Shown one piece after another: positions 35,028-43,456 of a stretch of DNA of 64,000 nt. The notes below the pieces were generated by a model, which saw only the letters and a list, made by a program, of their open reading frames with translations, ran no database searches and was not told the origin of the DNA. How positions within the stretch are numbered: the stretch's first letter is position 1; each line of letters begins with the position of its first letter. Location of the stretch: contig NZ_CAJYGQ010000011.1 of the NCBI RefSeq assembly GCF_913773635.1, positions 62,001 to 126,000 on the forward strand, in the 5' to 3' direction. Position numbers and translations under genes: made by a program. Origin of the DNA: an uncultured Mucilaginibacter sp. Its GTDB lineage: Bacteria > Bacteroidota > Bacteroidia > Sphingobacteriales > Sphingobacteriaceae.

Positions 35028-36464
35028 TTAACCGAACAGTAACCCAAATACTTCTTCAATACGGCTTACGGCTTTGATTTCAATTTTGTAGTGTGATAAG
35101 TCCAACTGGTTTTTGTCGGCCTTGCCTGACGGTAAATTATATTTTGATATAAATATTTGCTCAAAGCCTAGTTTTTGTGCTTCGGCAATACGTTGCTCAA
35201 CACGGTTTACGGCACGTACTTCTCCTGAAAGGCCCAGCTCTGCAGCAAAACACGTTTTTGAGGAAATAGGCATATCCTCATGTGAAGAAATAATGGCCGC
35301 AGCCAAACCCAGATCAATAGCCGGATCTTCTACCTTAATGCCACCGGTAATATTCAGGAAAACGTCCTGCGTACCCAAGCGGAAACCGCAACGCTTTTCG
35401 AGCACAGCCAGCAGCATGTTCATACGGCGCGTATCAAAGCCCGTAGCCGAACGTTGAGGCGTACCATAAGCCGAAGTGCTTACCAACGCCTGCGTTTCAA
35501 TAAGCATAGGTCTTAACCCTTCTAGCGTTACACTAATAGTTATACCGCTTAAAGCTTCATCGCGCTGCGAGAGCAATATTTCTGATGGATTTGATACCTC
35601 GCGTAAGCCGGCGCCCTTCATTTCATAAATACCCAGCTCCGATGCCGAACCGAACCGATTTTTAATGGCGCGCAAAATACGGTATACATGATGCCTGTCT
35701 CCCTCAAACTGCAGCACAGTATCAACCATATGTTCCAGTATTTTAGGGCCAGCTATCATACCGTCTTTGGTAATGTGGCCTATCAGAAAAACAGGGGTTG
35801 AGCTTTCTTTGGCAAACCTCAGCAATTCGGCTGTACACTCTCGTACCTGCGATACACTGCCCGGTGTAGATTCAATATGTGCCGAATATAGCGTTTGAAT
35901 CGAGTCTACAATCACCATATCGGGTTGAAGCTGCTCAATTTGCTTAAATATATTCTGGGTTGATGTCTCGGTCAGTACAAAACAGCCTGTGCCGCTGTAT
36001 CCGCTTACTCTCCCCTCAGGTGGCAGAGGGGTAATCCGTTCCGCCCTCATTTTAATTTGACGGTCGCTCTCCTCGCCCGATACGTAAAGTATTTTAGCTG
36101 CAGGCATACTCAACGCCAACTGTAGCATCAGTGTGGATTTACCAATACCAGGCTCACCACCAATGAGTACCAGTGAACCCGGCACAATGCCTCCACCCAA
36201 AACCCGGTTAAGTTCCTTATCTGGAGTATAAATGCGGTGTTCTTCAGTAAATGTAATGCTTGATACAGGCACGGCTTTATTTGCCCGCTGCATAGAGGTT
36301 GAGCCACTGCCGGGTGCCTTCCAATCAGGAATAGCTGAATTAGGTTTTTCAATTATTTCCTCTACAAAAGTATTCCATTGCTGGCAGGCAGGGCATTTAC
36401 CCAACCATTTTGGCGATTCGTAGCCACAGCTTTGGCAGAAATATGCTGATTTGGTTTTAGCCAT
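35028..36464 (-). CDS. radA: DNA repair protein RadA with an in-frame repeat-encoded insert
   Basis: Branch-migration ATPase in recombinational repair. The 478-aa protein has an N-terminal zinc finger (CQSCGYESPKWLGKCPAC), Walker A LIGGEPGIGKSTLM (about residue 100), the RadA motif IKNRFGSASELGIYEM (about 265) and a Lon-like C-terminal domain. At about residues 145-158 there is an unusual segment, TPLPPEGRVSGYSG, encoded by a GC-rich palindrome (CCCCTC / GAGGGG at 36012-36031). Neighbours KMRAERI and GCFVLTETSTQ read on normally, so the gene is probably functional. It is the only gene here in which such a repeat sits inside a highly conserved core. Confidence 0.95.
   Translation of the reverse strand: MAKTKSAYFCQSCGYESPKWLGKCPACQQWNTFVEEIIEKPNSAIPDWKAPGSGSTSMQRANKAVPVSSITFTEEHRIYTPDKELNRVLGGGIVPGSLVLIGGEPGIGKSTLMLQLALSMPAAKILYVSGEESDRQIKMRAERITPLPPEGRVSGYSGTGCFVLTETSTQNIFKQIEQLQPDMVIVDSIQTLYSAHIESTPGSVSQVRECTAELLRFAKESSTPVFLIGHITKDGMIAGPKILEHMVDTVLQFEGDRHHVYRILRAIKNRFGSASELGIYEMKGAGLREVSNPSEILLSQRDEALSGITISVTLEGLRPMLIETQALVSTSAYGTPQRSATGFDTRRMNMLLAVLEKRCGFRLGTQDVFLNITGGIKVEDPAIDLGLAAAIISSHEDMPISSKTCFAAELGLSGEVRAVNRVEQRIAEAQKLGFEQIFISKYNLPSGKADKNQLDLSHYKIEIKAVSRIEEVFGLLFG
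36012..36031. repeat. GC-rich palindrome inside radA, family B copy
   Basis: CCCCTC and GAGGGG arms around an 8-base loop. It resembles the intergenic palindromes at 12801, 12898, 28556 and 59675 in being a CCCCTC/GAGGGG-type hairpin. Here it is translated as part of RadA. Confidence 0.6.
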
Positions 36465-36555
36465 TTTTTTTGATCTCGGAAGTCAGATATTCATTTTCCG
36501 ATTTGATTGTAAAGGTATAAATTTACTAATAATATTAGCTTAAAAGATAGTAGCT

Positions 36556-36596
36556 AAAACAAGAAAAGGCTCCAATATGGAGCCTTTTCTTGTTTT
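36556..36596 (-). terminator. Rho-independent terminator of the RNase G gene
   Basis: A 19-bp perfect stem AAAACAAGAAAAGGCTCCA / TGGAGCCTTTTCTTGTTTT around ATA. It lies 34 bases past the RNase stop on the minus strand. Confidence 0.85.
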
Positions 36597-36629
36597 CTAA
36601 AATCCAAATCGAACATTCGACTTTCGGAC

Positions 36630-38180
36630 TTATAATTTAATTTCCTCATCCTTGGCATTCATAAAGCGGAACTCCGTGATTTGGTAAGAAGGGTTACTTT
36701 TTACTTTAATCCATTGTCCGTACTTAAAATACCATTTCATTTGGCGGCTTACGATGCCCTTTTTAATATAAGCTTCAATGTACGGGTGTACACAAAGCGT
36801 AATACCTTTTTCGTTCTGTTCTACCAGAATGTAATTGAAATTATTTTCAATATCATCCATTAACAAAACAGTTGGCCTTATGGTGCCAGTACCATGACAG
36901 CTAGGGCAAACCTCGCTGGTTACAATATTCATTTCGGGCCTTACACGCTGACGTGTAATTTGCACCAAGCCAAATTTGCTTGGCGGCAAAATAGTGTGCT
37001 TGGCCCTGTCATGTGACATTTGCTCGCGCAGGTAGTCAAACAAATCCTTGCGGTTGGTTGGCTTGTGCATGTCAATAAAATCAACAACCACAATACCGCC
37101 CATATCGCGCAGGCGCAGCTGGCGGGCAATTTCGCGCGCAGCCTCTTTGTTTACCTGCAGGGCATTGTCTTCCTGGTTTTCTTTGTTAGCCGTGCGGTTA
37201 CCGCTATTTACGTCAATAACGTGCAGGGCTTCAGTGTGTTCTATTACCAGATAAGCTCCACCGGCCAAATTTACGGTTTTACCGAAGGCCGATTTAATTT
37301 GCTTTTCAATGCCGTAATGCTCAAATATAGGGTCGCGGTGCTTATGCAGGCGAACGATGCTCTCCAAATCAGGCGATATTTCATGCACGTACGATTTTAC
37401 TTCCTCAAATATTGAGTTTTCATTTACGTATATGTGCTGAAAATCGGCGTTTAATATATCGCGCAACAAAGTTGATGTGCGGTCTATTTCGCCTAATATC
37501 TTTTTTGAAGGTTCTGTTGCAGGTAAACGCGTCATGAAAGATTCCCACTTTGATATTAAATCAAGCAGGTCTTTTTGCATTTCGGTTACACCCTTACCCT
37601 CTGATACGGTACGGATAATTACACCAAAGTTTGCCGGTTTTATCCCTTCTACAATTTTGCGCAGGCGCGTACGCTCTGTGTTGCTCTTTATCTTTTTTGA
37701 GATAGAGATTACATCAGAAAACGGCACCAGCACTACATAGCGGCCGGCAATTGACAGGTCGGAACTCAGCCTCGGGCCTTTTGTTGATATAGGCTCTTTA
37801 GCAATTTGCACCGGTATAAGCTGGTTTTTAGTTAACACCTCGGATATTTTACCCGCTTTGTTAATATCGGTTTCCAGCTTTAAATCATCTAATAACTTGG
37901 TTTGGTAACTACCCCCACGTACCTGTTTGGTTAATTTGAGCAGGCTTTGCACCTGCGGACCTAAATCCAGGTAGTGCAAAAAAGCATCCTTCTCGTATCC
38001 AACATCAATAAAGGCAGCATTAAGCCCGGGCATAATTTTTTTAACACGGCCCAGGTAAATGTCACCAACAGTATAATTGTTAGTTATTTGCTCTTTATGA
38101 AGTTCAACGAGTTGTTTATCCTGTAACAGGGCAATAGTTGCCCCGTTAGGGGATGAATCGATAATTAATTCTTTTACCAA
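36630..38180 (-). CDS. rng: Ribonuclease E/G family protein
   Basis: 516-aa endoribonuclease for rRNA and mRNA processing. S1 domain at about residues 35-110 (NNYTVGDIYLGRVKKIMPGL, then AAFIDVGYEKDAFLH). The RNase H-like catalytic region has IDVNSGNRT and VVDFIDMHKPTNRKDL (two catalytic Asp residues). The zinc-link CPSCHGTG follows at about 425, then a small domain to the end. The start is a TTG (38180): the frame has no usable ATG upstream and MVKELIIDSS is the family N-terminus. Length fits RNase G rather than E. Confidence 0.93.
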   Translation of the reverse strand: MVKELIIDSSPNGATIALLQDKQLVELHKEQITNNYTVGDIYLGRVKKIMPGLNAAFIDVGYEKDAFLHYLDLGPQVQSLLKLTKQVRGGSYQTKLLDDLKLETDINKAGKISEVLTKNQLIPVQIAKEPISTKGPRLSSDLSIAGRYVVLVPFSDVISISKKIKSNTERTRLRKIVEGIKPANFGVIIRTVSEGKGVTEMQKDLLDLISKWESFMTRLPATEPSKKILGEIDRTSTLLRDILNADFQHIYVNENSIFEEVKSYVHEISPDLESIVRLHKHRDPIFEHYGIEKQIKSAFGKTVNLAGGAYLVIEHTEALHVIDVNSGNRTANKENQEDNALQVNKEAAREIARQLRLRDMGGIVVVDFIDMHKPTNRKDLFDYLREQMSHDRAKHTILPPSKFGLVQITRQRVRPEMNIVTSEVCPSCHGTGTIRPTVLLMDDIENNFNYILVEQNEKGITLCVHPYIEAYIKKGIVSRQMKWYFKYGQWIKVKSNPSYQITEFRFMNAKDEEIKL

Positions 38181-38246
38181 CTGCTACTCCATTTCTTCAA
38201 ATTGCGGCTAAAAAGCCGCGTATAATATGAGGATAAAAACTTCAAT

Positions 38247-38287
38247 AAAAAAATTGCCTGCCACTACCTTTAAGCAGCCGCAGGCAA
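38247..38287 (-). terminator. Terminator after the HU-TPR-ribosomal protein unit
   Basis: Arms TTGCCTGC / GCAGGCAA at 38254-38287; on the minus strand followed by TTTTTTTATT. It ends the transcript of the three upstream genes. Confidence 0.7.
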
Positions 38288-38304
38288 ACTACCGTAGTAA
38301 CGGC

Positions 38305-38394
38305 TTATTTCTTTTTATGTCTGTTTTTTCTTAAACGTTTTTTACGTTTATGAGTAGCCATTTTATGTCTTTTACGTTTTTTACCGCTTGGCAT
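38305..38394 (-). CDS. 29-aa basic protein of the AURKAIP1/COX24 (mS38-like) family
   Basis: A short gene: MPSGKKRKRHKMATHKRKKR, then LRKNRHKKK and TAA. Nearly every residue is Lys, Arg or His. The core HKMATHKRKKRLRKNRHKK has the pattern of the AURKAIP1/COX24 domain, which in mitochondrial and actinobacterial ribosomes (mS38, bS22) is a tiny small-subunit protein near the decoding site. It is conserved in Bacteroidota. It follows the TPR gene by 19 bases on the same strand and precedes a terminator. Ribosomal role is inferred from family and composition. Confidence 0.8.
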   Translation of the reverse strand: MPSGKKRKRHKMATHKRKKRLRKNRHKKK

Positions 38395-38413
38395 AATAAT
38401 AATTTTTTAAGGG

Positions 38414-39325
38414 TTAATTTTTTAATTCGTTAATATAGTTGTCAATGGTTTGACCCATGGTTGGGTCGCCCATTAATTCCTTACATTTAAGGTAAGCCTC
38501 AATGGCTTCTTTTTTGCGGCCCAGCTGCTTATAGCTTTCGGCCAGGTAAAAGTAAGGCTCAACCTTACTTCTTTGCGCACTTTCGGGCATAGCCACCATT
38601 TTGCTAAAACGGTCAACTGCTTTTTGGTACTGGCCCGATTTCATGGCAAACTGCCCCAGGTTGAGGTTAGCTTTCCAGTTGTCAGGCTCTTTGGCTACTA
38701 CATCAAGCAACAAGGTAATACCCTGCATCGGGCTTCCGCCTTCTGCATCAGTAATACCCAGGCTGGTTTGGTTTACATAAGCTATGCCTAAGCCGGTTTG
38801 TGCTTCGAGGTCGGCTGGTTTAATTGCTTTTGCTGCTTTAAATGCCTCAATAGCATTTTTAACCATTGCCGGTTGTACTGCAGTATCTTGTGTAAACTTG
38901 TAGGCATCGTTAAAACGGTTACCTGCATTTACCCAGTTTTCAAAGCTGTTATTGCTTTGGGCAAGTGCCTTATAATAGAAAGCAGCAGGAGCTTGCTGAT
39001 GTGCAGCATCCCATGCTTTAGCCAGTTCTAACTGTAATTTTTGTTTTTGCGCCGGAGCCGAGGCTTTTACAAGCTCGGCCTCCATTGCAGTAATTTTTTC
39101 AGAAGCTTCGCCGCCAATAGCAGCTTTGGCAGGTTGCGATACGGTAGTTACATCAACCACGGCAGTTTCATGATCATGATCATGGCCTTCGTGCTCATCC
39201 TGTCCGGCTTTACCAGGTGCGGTACGTTCTTCTTTTGGCTTAATTAACCCTTTTACGGGCTGCGCATACAAATAGCCCATAACCGCAATAACGGCCACCA
39301 TTGTAACTATTTGTTTTGCTTTCAT
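38414..39325 (-). CDS. Membrane-anchored tetratricopeptide repeat protein
   Basis: 303 aa. One N-terminal hydrophobic segment (IVTMVAVIAVMGYLYA) followed by a charged linker with a His/Glu cluster (DEHEGHDHDHE, about 44-54). TPR-like helices extend from about residue 75 to the end, the clearest being NWKANLNLGQFAMKSGQYQKA and PYFYLAESYKQLGRKKEAIEAY (each spanning a repeat). It probably faces the periplasm. The gene sits between HU and the 29-aa ribosomal protein as one transcript. The function is unknown; the His cluster may bind metal. Confidence 0.85.
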   Translation of the reverse strand: MKAKQIVTMVAVIAVMGYLYAQPVKGLIKPKEERTAPGKAGQDEHEGHDHDHETAVVDVTTVSQPAKAAIGGEASEKITAMEAELVKASAPAQKQKLQLELAKAWDAAHQQAPAAFYYKALAQSNNSFENWVNAGNRFNDAYKFTQDTAVQPAMVKNAIEAFKAAKAIKPADLEAQTGLGIAYVNQTSLGITDAEGGSPMQGITLLLDVVAKEPDNWKANLNLGQFAMKSGQYQKAVDRFSKMVAMPESAQRSKVEPYFYLAESYKQLGRKKEAIEAYLKCKELMGDPTMGQTIDNYINELKN

Positions 39326-39337
39326 ATACTTAATGTA

Positions 39338-39640
39338 TTAAGCTTTTGCTGTTTTAGTTTTGTTACCTGTTTTTACTTTTTCAACAAATGTTTTTGCTGG
39401 TTTAAAGCTGGGCACAAAGTGCTCAGGTATAATGATAGCTGTATTTTTTGAAATGTTACGCGCGGTTTTCTTAGCTCTCTTTTTAACAACAAAGCTGCCG
39501 AAGCCTCTAACATATACATTTTCGCCACTTACCATTGACGATTTAACTACTTTAAAAAACGCCTCAACAGTTTCCTGAACATCAACTTTCTCAATCCCGG
39601 TCTTAGTTGATATTTCAGCTATAATTTCCGCCTTAGTCAT
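39338..39640 (-). CDS. HU family DNA-binding protein
   Basis: 100-aa nucleoid protein that bends DNA as a dimer. N-terminal MTKAEIIAEISTKTGIEKVD, the conserved FFKVVKSSMVSGENVYVRGFGSFVVKKR core split over about 28-56, then RNISKNTAIIIPEHFVPSFKP (beta arm and C-terminal helix). It has a short Lys-rich tail (KTGNKTKTAKA). Codon use is that of a highly expressed gene. A TAnnTTTG box lies 51 bases upstream on the minus strand. Confidence 0.96.
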   Translation of the reverse strand: MTKAEIIAEISTKTGIEKVDVQETVEAFFKVVKSSMVSGENVYVRGFGSFVVKKRAKKTARNISKNTAIIIPEHFVPSFKPAKTFVEKVKTGNKTKTAKA

Positions 39641-39691
39641 ATCTGTTTTCTGTTAATAATTTTATGTAAATACTTAACTGTTTTGGGGTTG

Positions 39692-39699
39692 CAAAAGTA
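39692..39699 (-). promoter_or_regulatory. -7 promoter element of the HU gene
   Basis: TACTTTTG on the minus strand, an exact TAnnTTTG match, giving a leader of about 45 bases. Confidence 0.5.
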
Positions 39700-39803
39700 T
39701 GGCTTTAATTGGAAAGTTTGAAATAAATGTGCTTTTTTTTACAATGTGTTATAACACCTATATAAACTACTACTACTAATAGCAATTGCAACTGCCTTAT
39801 GCT

Positions 39804-39811
39804 TAATTTTG
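39804..39811 (+). promoter_or_regulatory. -7 promoter element of mutY
   Basis: TAATTTTG, exact TAnnTTTG, 6 bases before the ATG at 39818. An in-frame TTG at 39809 would overlap this element, which supports the ATG as start. Confidence 0.45.
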
Positions 39812-39817
39812 AATTTC

Positions 39818-40888
39818 ATGAATTTTGCAAACCAACTGGTACAATGGTACCATGTAAATAAACGCGATTTACCGTGGCGGCATACAACCAACGCCTATAT
39901 TATATGGCTGTCTGAGGTTATACTTCAGCAAACCCGTGTTGAACAGGGTTTACCCTACTTTAACCGCTTTTTAGCAGCCTACCCAACAGTAACCGATTTT
40001 GCCAACGCCAGTGAAGATGAGATATTAAAGCTTTGGCAGGGACTTGGCTATTACTCGCGTGGCCGCAACATGCTTAAAACCGCACGTCTGGTGCGTGATG
40101 AGTATAAGGGAAACTTTCCTGAATCATACCAGGAGCTTATCAAACTTAAAGGTATTGGCGAGTATACGGCGGCGGCTATATCATCATTTGCAGTAAATGA
40201 GGCCAGGGCGGTTGTTGACGGAAATGTTTACCGTGTACTTGCCCGCTATTTTGGTGTAGATGAACCTATAAACAGCACAAAAGGTAAAAAGCTTTTTCAG
40301 CAGCTGGCAGATGAGGTACTTGATAAAGAGCAACCCGGCATACACAATCAGGCTATGATGGAATTTGGTGCCGTGTTGTGTAAACCCAAAAACCCTGCCT
40401 GTGGCATATGTATGGTACGGTTGGGCTGCGAAGCTTTTAAAACCAACGCAACCACTCAACTGCCTGTAAAGCTAAAAACGGTAAAAGTAAAGGAGCGCTT
40501 TTTTAACTATTTCTTAATAATAGATAGCAGCCGTATTTTAATGAATAAACGAACCGGCAACGACATTTGGACAGGTCTTTACGATTTACCATTAGTTGAA
40601 ACTTCAACCTTGACAGAAACCAATGAAATTGTTACATTACCTGAAGTAAAGGCATATTTCGGCCCTACGCTGGAAATTGAAGAGGCTTTTGGCTTGCAAA
40701 AACACGTGCTTACGCACCAAAGGTTAATTATACGTTTCGTTAAAGTTAAAGGCAAACCGGTGCATTTTGAACCTGATTGGTTCTATGTTGACATAGAAGA
40801 GCTCCATAAACTCGCACTTCCCAAAATCATTTTTAAATTTCTAACTAATTTTTTTAAATTTGAAAACAATTCTCTTTTTTCTAACTAA
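39818..40888 (+). CDS. mutY: A/G-specific adenine glycosylase
   Basis: Removes adenine opposite 8-oxoguanine. From ATG 39818 (MNFANQLVQWYHVNKRDLPW) it is 356 aa. Visible: catalytic Glu in SEVILQQTRVEQG (about residues 31-43), helix-hairpin-helix LKGIGEYTAAAISSFA (about 109-124), catalytic Asp in VDGNVYRVLARYF (about 132-144) and the 4Fe-4S cluster motif CKPKNPACGICMVRLGC (about 187-203). The C-terminal NUDIX-like domain (about 225-356) recognises 8-oxoguanine. It precedes ssb by 3 bases; a DNA-maintenance operon is likely. Confidence 0.95.
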   Translation: MNFANQLVQWYHVNKRDLPWRHTTNAYIIWLSEVILQQTRVEQGLPYFNRFLAAYPTVTDFANASEDEILKLWQGLGYYSRGRNMLKTARLVRDEYKGNFPESYQELIKLKGIGEYTAAAISSFAVNEARAVVDGNVYRVLARYFGVDEPINSTKGKKLFQQLADEVLDKEQPGIHNQAMMEFGAVLCKPKNPACGICMVRLGCEAFKTNATTQLPVKLKTVKVKERFFNYFLIIDSSRILMNKRTGNDIWTGLYDLPLVETSTLTETNEIVTLPEVKAYFGPTLEIEEAFGLQKHVLTHQRLIIRFVKVKGKPVHFEPDWFYVDIEELHKLALPKIIFKFLTNFFKFENNSLFSN

Positions 40889-40891
40889 AAC

Positions 40892-41314
40892 ATGTCTGGA
40901 ATAAATAAAGTAATTTTGGTAGGGCACTTAGGCAAGGATCCCGAGATACGTTACCTGGAAGGCAATGTATCAGTTGTAAGCTTTCCGCTGGCTACTTCGG
41001 AGACCTTTAGTAAGGATGGGCGCAAAATTGAACAAACCGAGTGGCACAACATAGTTATGTGGCGCGGATTGGCCGACGTTGCCGCCAAATATTTACAAAA
41101 GGGCAAGTTAGTTTACATTGAAGGTAAACTACGTACCCGCTCATTTGAAGACAAAACAGGCATTAAAAAATATACCACAGAAATTGTTGCTGAAAACTTT
41201 ACGCTTTTAGGCCGTAAAAGCGACTTTGACAATGAAAATCGCCAGGTTGTACGCACTGAAGATGCTGATGCCGGTTATGACCATAATAGCGAGGCTGATA
41301 ACCTGCCGTTTTAA
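40892..41314 (+). CDS. ssb: Single-stranded DNA-binding protein
   Basis: 140-aa OB-fold protein covering ssDNA in replication and repair. MSGINKVILVGHLGKDPEIRY start, the TSETFSKDGRKIEQTEWHNI strand region, VYIEGKLRTRSFED and the acidic tail ending EADNLPF, which binds partner proteins (standard tip DDDLPF). Cotranscribed with mutY, 3 bases after its stop. A weak hairpin with T run follows (about 41336-41368). Confidence 0.96.
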   Translation: MSGINKVILVGHLGKDPEIRYLEGNVSVVSFPLATSETFSKDGRKIEQTEWHNIVMWRGLADVAAKYLQKGKLVYIEGKLRTRSFEDKTGIKKYTTEIVAENFTLLGRKSDFDNENRQVVRTEDADAGYDHNSEADNLPF

Positions 41315-41335
41315 ATTGCACGATACTGTTAAAGT

Positions 41336-41368
41336 AAGCTTCTTGTATTGCAAGGGGCTTTTTTTTTA
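41336..41368 (+). terminator. Weak terminator after ssb
   Basis: Imperfect stem AAGC..CTTG / CAAG..GCTT followed by a run of eight T bases. Confidence 0.45.
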
Positions 41369-41463
41369 CCCATTTGTCAGCTTAAGTACATAAATTAAGT
41401 TGTACCAGCGGCCTGTGGAACTTTTAAAATCAGTTTGTGTTGTTATCAAAAAACACAAACAAA

Positions 41464-42309
41464 ATGTCTGAAACAGAAAAATCATTAACTTATAAACTTG
41501 GCGGCGATATTGAAATTAACCGTTTGGGTTATGGAGCCATGCAACTTACCGGCAACGGTGTGTTTGGAGAGGTAAGCGATAGAGATAACGCTATTGAAGT
41601 GCTCAAAGCAGCTGTAGAAAGCGGTGTTAACTTTATTGATACTGCCGAGGCTTATGGCCCTAAATTTAATGAAAGCCTTATTGCCGATGCCCTGCATCCT
41701 TATAAACAAGGTTTGGTAATTGCTACAAAGGGTGGCTTTAACCGCCCGGGGCCTAATCAATGGGTTCCAAATGGCAATGCCGACTACATAAAGTCAAATA
41801 TTGAAGGCAGCCTTGAACGTTTGAAGGTTGATACAATTGACCTATGGCAACTACACCGCATTGACCCTAATGTTGATGTTGAGGAAACTTTAAAGCCGGT
41901 TATGGAAGCTGTTGATGCGGGTAAAATAAAATACGTTGGCCTTTCGGAAGTTGATGTGGAGCAAATTGAGCGCGTACGCAAACTTCTTCCAATTGTATCG
42001 GTACAAAACCTTTATAACCTGGGCGAGCGTAAGTGGGAAGATGTACTTGATTACACCGCCGAGCAAGGCCTGGCGTTTATACCATGGTACCCTCTTGCAT
42101 CAGGCCCTGATAAAATGGCCGAAAAAATACAGCACATTGCTCAAAAACATGAAGCCACCACAGCGCAAATTGCATTGGCTTGGCTGCTAAGGCGTTCTGA
42201 TAATATATTGCTTATACCGGGTACCAAATCTGTAACCCACCTGCATGAAAATCTGGCTGCTGCAAACATTACTTTGAGTGATGATGAGTTTGAAGCTTTA
42301 TCGAAGTAA
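41464..42309 (+). CDS. Aldo/keto reductase
   Basis: 281-aa NADPH-dependent oxidoreductase. From ATG 41464 (MSETEKSLTYKLGGD). TIM-barrel catalytic pattern: LGYGAMQL start, VNFIDTAEAYGPKFNE (Asp and Tyr of the active site, about residues 58-73), IATKGGFN with the Lys and LWQLHRID with the His. The cofactor end carries ALAWLLRRSDNILLIPGTKS (about 238-257). Substrate unknown. The frame could extend to 41437, but an upstream TTG is less likely. Monocistronic, with a strong terminator after it. Confidence 0.93.
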   Translation: MSETEKSLTYKLGGDIEINRLGYGAMQLTGNGVFGEVSDRDNAIEVLKAAVESGVNFIDTAEAYGPKFNESLIADALHPYKQGLVIATKGGFNRPGPNQWVPNGNADYIKSNIEGSLERLKVDTIDLWQLHRIDPNVDVEETLKPVMEAVDAGKIKYVGLSEVDVEQIERVRKLLPIVSVQNLYNLGERKWEDVLDYTAEQGLAFIPWYPLASGPDKMAEKIQHIAQKHEATTAQIALAWLLRRSDNILLIPGTKSVTHLHENLAAANITLSDDEFEALSK

Positions 42310-42703
42310 TAGTTAAAAGCTGTTCATTAATTATAAAAGGCCATTGCTTAAGCAACGGCCTTTTATGTACATCTATACTTTTTCACTTAACGCCTCATAT
42401 AAAGCAATATATCAGGTTACAGCTTAAAAATCACCGGAATCAGGTATTGTAAACAACTACGCCATGCTACATTTTTGTAATTAAGTTAATAGTGTTCCTA
42501 AATAGAAGTAGTAGATCCCTTTAGGAAAAATAGCATGTTAACAACAGGTATAGGAGCACAGATAGCAGCGAGTGTTTATCATGTGCTTCTTTTTTTGCCC
42601 GTTTAAACCAAAAAGCTTCCCTTTATTTTTTTGATTAGCGCATTAATTTGCACTACTTTGCCACTTTAACGTATCAGAAATTTCTGATTGAATACTATTT
42701 GCT
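42310..42703. other. 394-bp intergenic region with terminator, otherwise featureless
   Basis: It contains the terminator at 42331-42366. A 23-codon frame (42536-42607) has no support. No exact TAnnTTTG was found; near matches AATTTG and ACTTTG around 42648-42660 may form the promoter of the proteasome gene. Confidence 0.5.
42331..42366 (+). terminator. Rho-independent terminator after the aldo/keto reductase
   Basis: ATAAAAGGCC-A-TTGCT / AGCAA-C-GGCCTTTTAT stem with a mismatch and the T run within the arm. Confidence 0.8.
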
Positions 42704-43456
42704 ATGACTTACTGCTTAGGCATTAAAGTGAAAGAGGGACTGGTTGCCATTGCCGATACACGCATTACCTCAGGTACTGATGTTACCATCAAGAAGAAAC
42801 TAACCACGCTGCAAAAGCAAGATTGCTCATTGTTTATTATGACCAGCGGACTTCGCTCTGTACGCGATAAAGCCATCGTTTATTTTGATGAATTGCTGGA
42901 AGGTAATGTTGATGAATACAATAAGCTTTACAAAGTAGTAAATGCCTTTGGCGAGCAGGTTAAACGTGTAGGCGAAGAAGACCGGGAAACACTTGAAAAA
43001 TCGGGCTTTAAATTTAACCTCAATACCATAATTGGCGGGCAAATGAAAGATGATGAAGAGCATAAGCTGTTTTTGCTTTACCCTGAAGGTAACTGGGTTG
43101 AACTGGGTAATGGGGCACCATATGTTATTATTGGCAACGCCGCGCAGGGTAAAGCTATACTTAACCGCATACTCAACGAGAATACAAGCATGAAACTGGC
43201 TCTCAAAGCCGGCTTCCTTTCTTTTGATTCTACACGCATAAGTGCTGCTGATGTTGATTTTCCTATTGATGTTGCTTTGTATAAAAACGGTAGCTTTGAC
43301 ATGATTGAACAGCACTACGAACAAAAAGATCTTGCAGCGGTATCGGCCAGGTGGGATAAGGAATTGAAAACAGCGCTCAAAAACATACCAAACCAATGGA
43401 TGGATACCGTGTTGGAGAAAATGAGCAAAACATCAAAAAAACGAAAGAAAGCATGA
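42704..43456 (+). CDS. Proteasome-type protease (Anbu-like)
   Basis: 250-aa Ntn-hydrolase-fold protein. It starts MTYCLGIKVKEGLVAIADTR; removal of Met would expose Thr as the nucleophile, as in Anbu/BPH proteins. Other blocks are FIMTSGLRS, NTIIGGQMKDDEEHKLFLLYPEGN (split over about 107-130), APYVIIGNAAQGKAILNRIL and a SFDSTRISAADVDFPIDVALY region. Anbu is usually encoded with a transglutaminase, an alpha-E protein and an ATP-grasp enzyme. Here only the transglutaminase is present, coupled by an ATGA overlap. The basic C-terminal tail KTSKKRKKA is atypical. Confidence 0.85.
   Translation: MTYCLGIKVKEGLVAIADTRITSGTDVTIKKKLTTLQKQDCSLFIMTSGLRSVRDKAIVYFDELLEGNVDEYNKLYKVVNAFGEQVKRVGEEDRETLEKSGFKFNLNTIIGGQMKDDEEHKLFLLYPEGNWVELGNGAPYVIIGNAAQGKAILNRILNENTSMKLALKAGFLSFDSTRISAADVDFPIDVALYKNGSFDMIEQHYEQKDLAAVSARWDKELKTALKNIPNQWMDTVLEKMSKTSKKRKKA

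Noticed and set aside
42536..42607. 23-codon frame (MLTTGIGAQIAA...)
   Set aside because: Too short, without a promoter or conserved motif; it could arise by chance.
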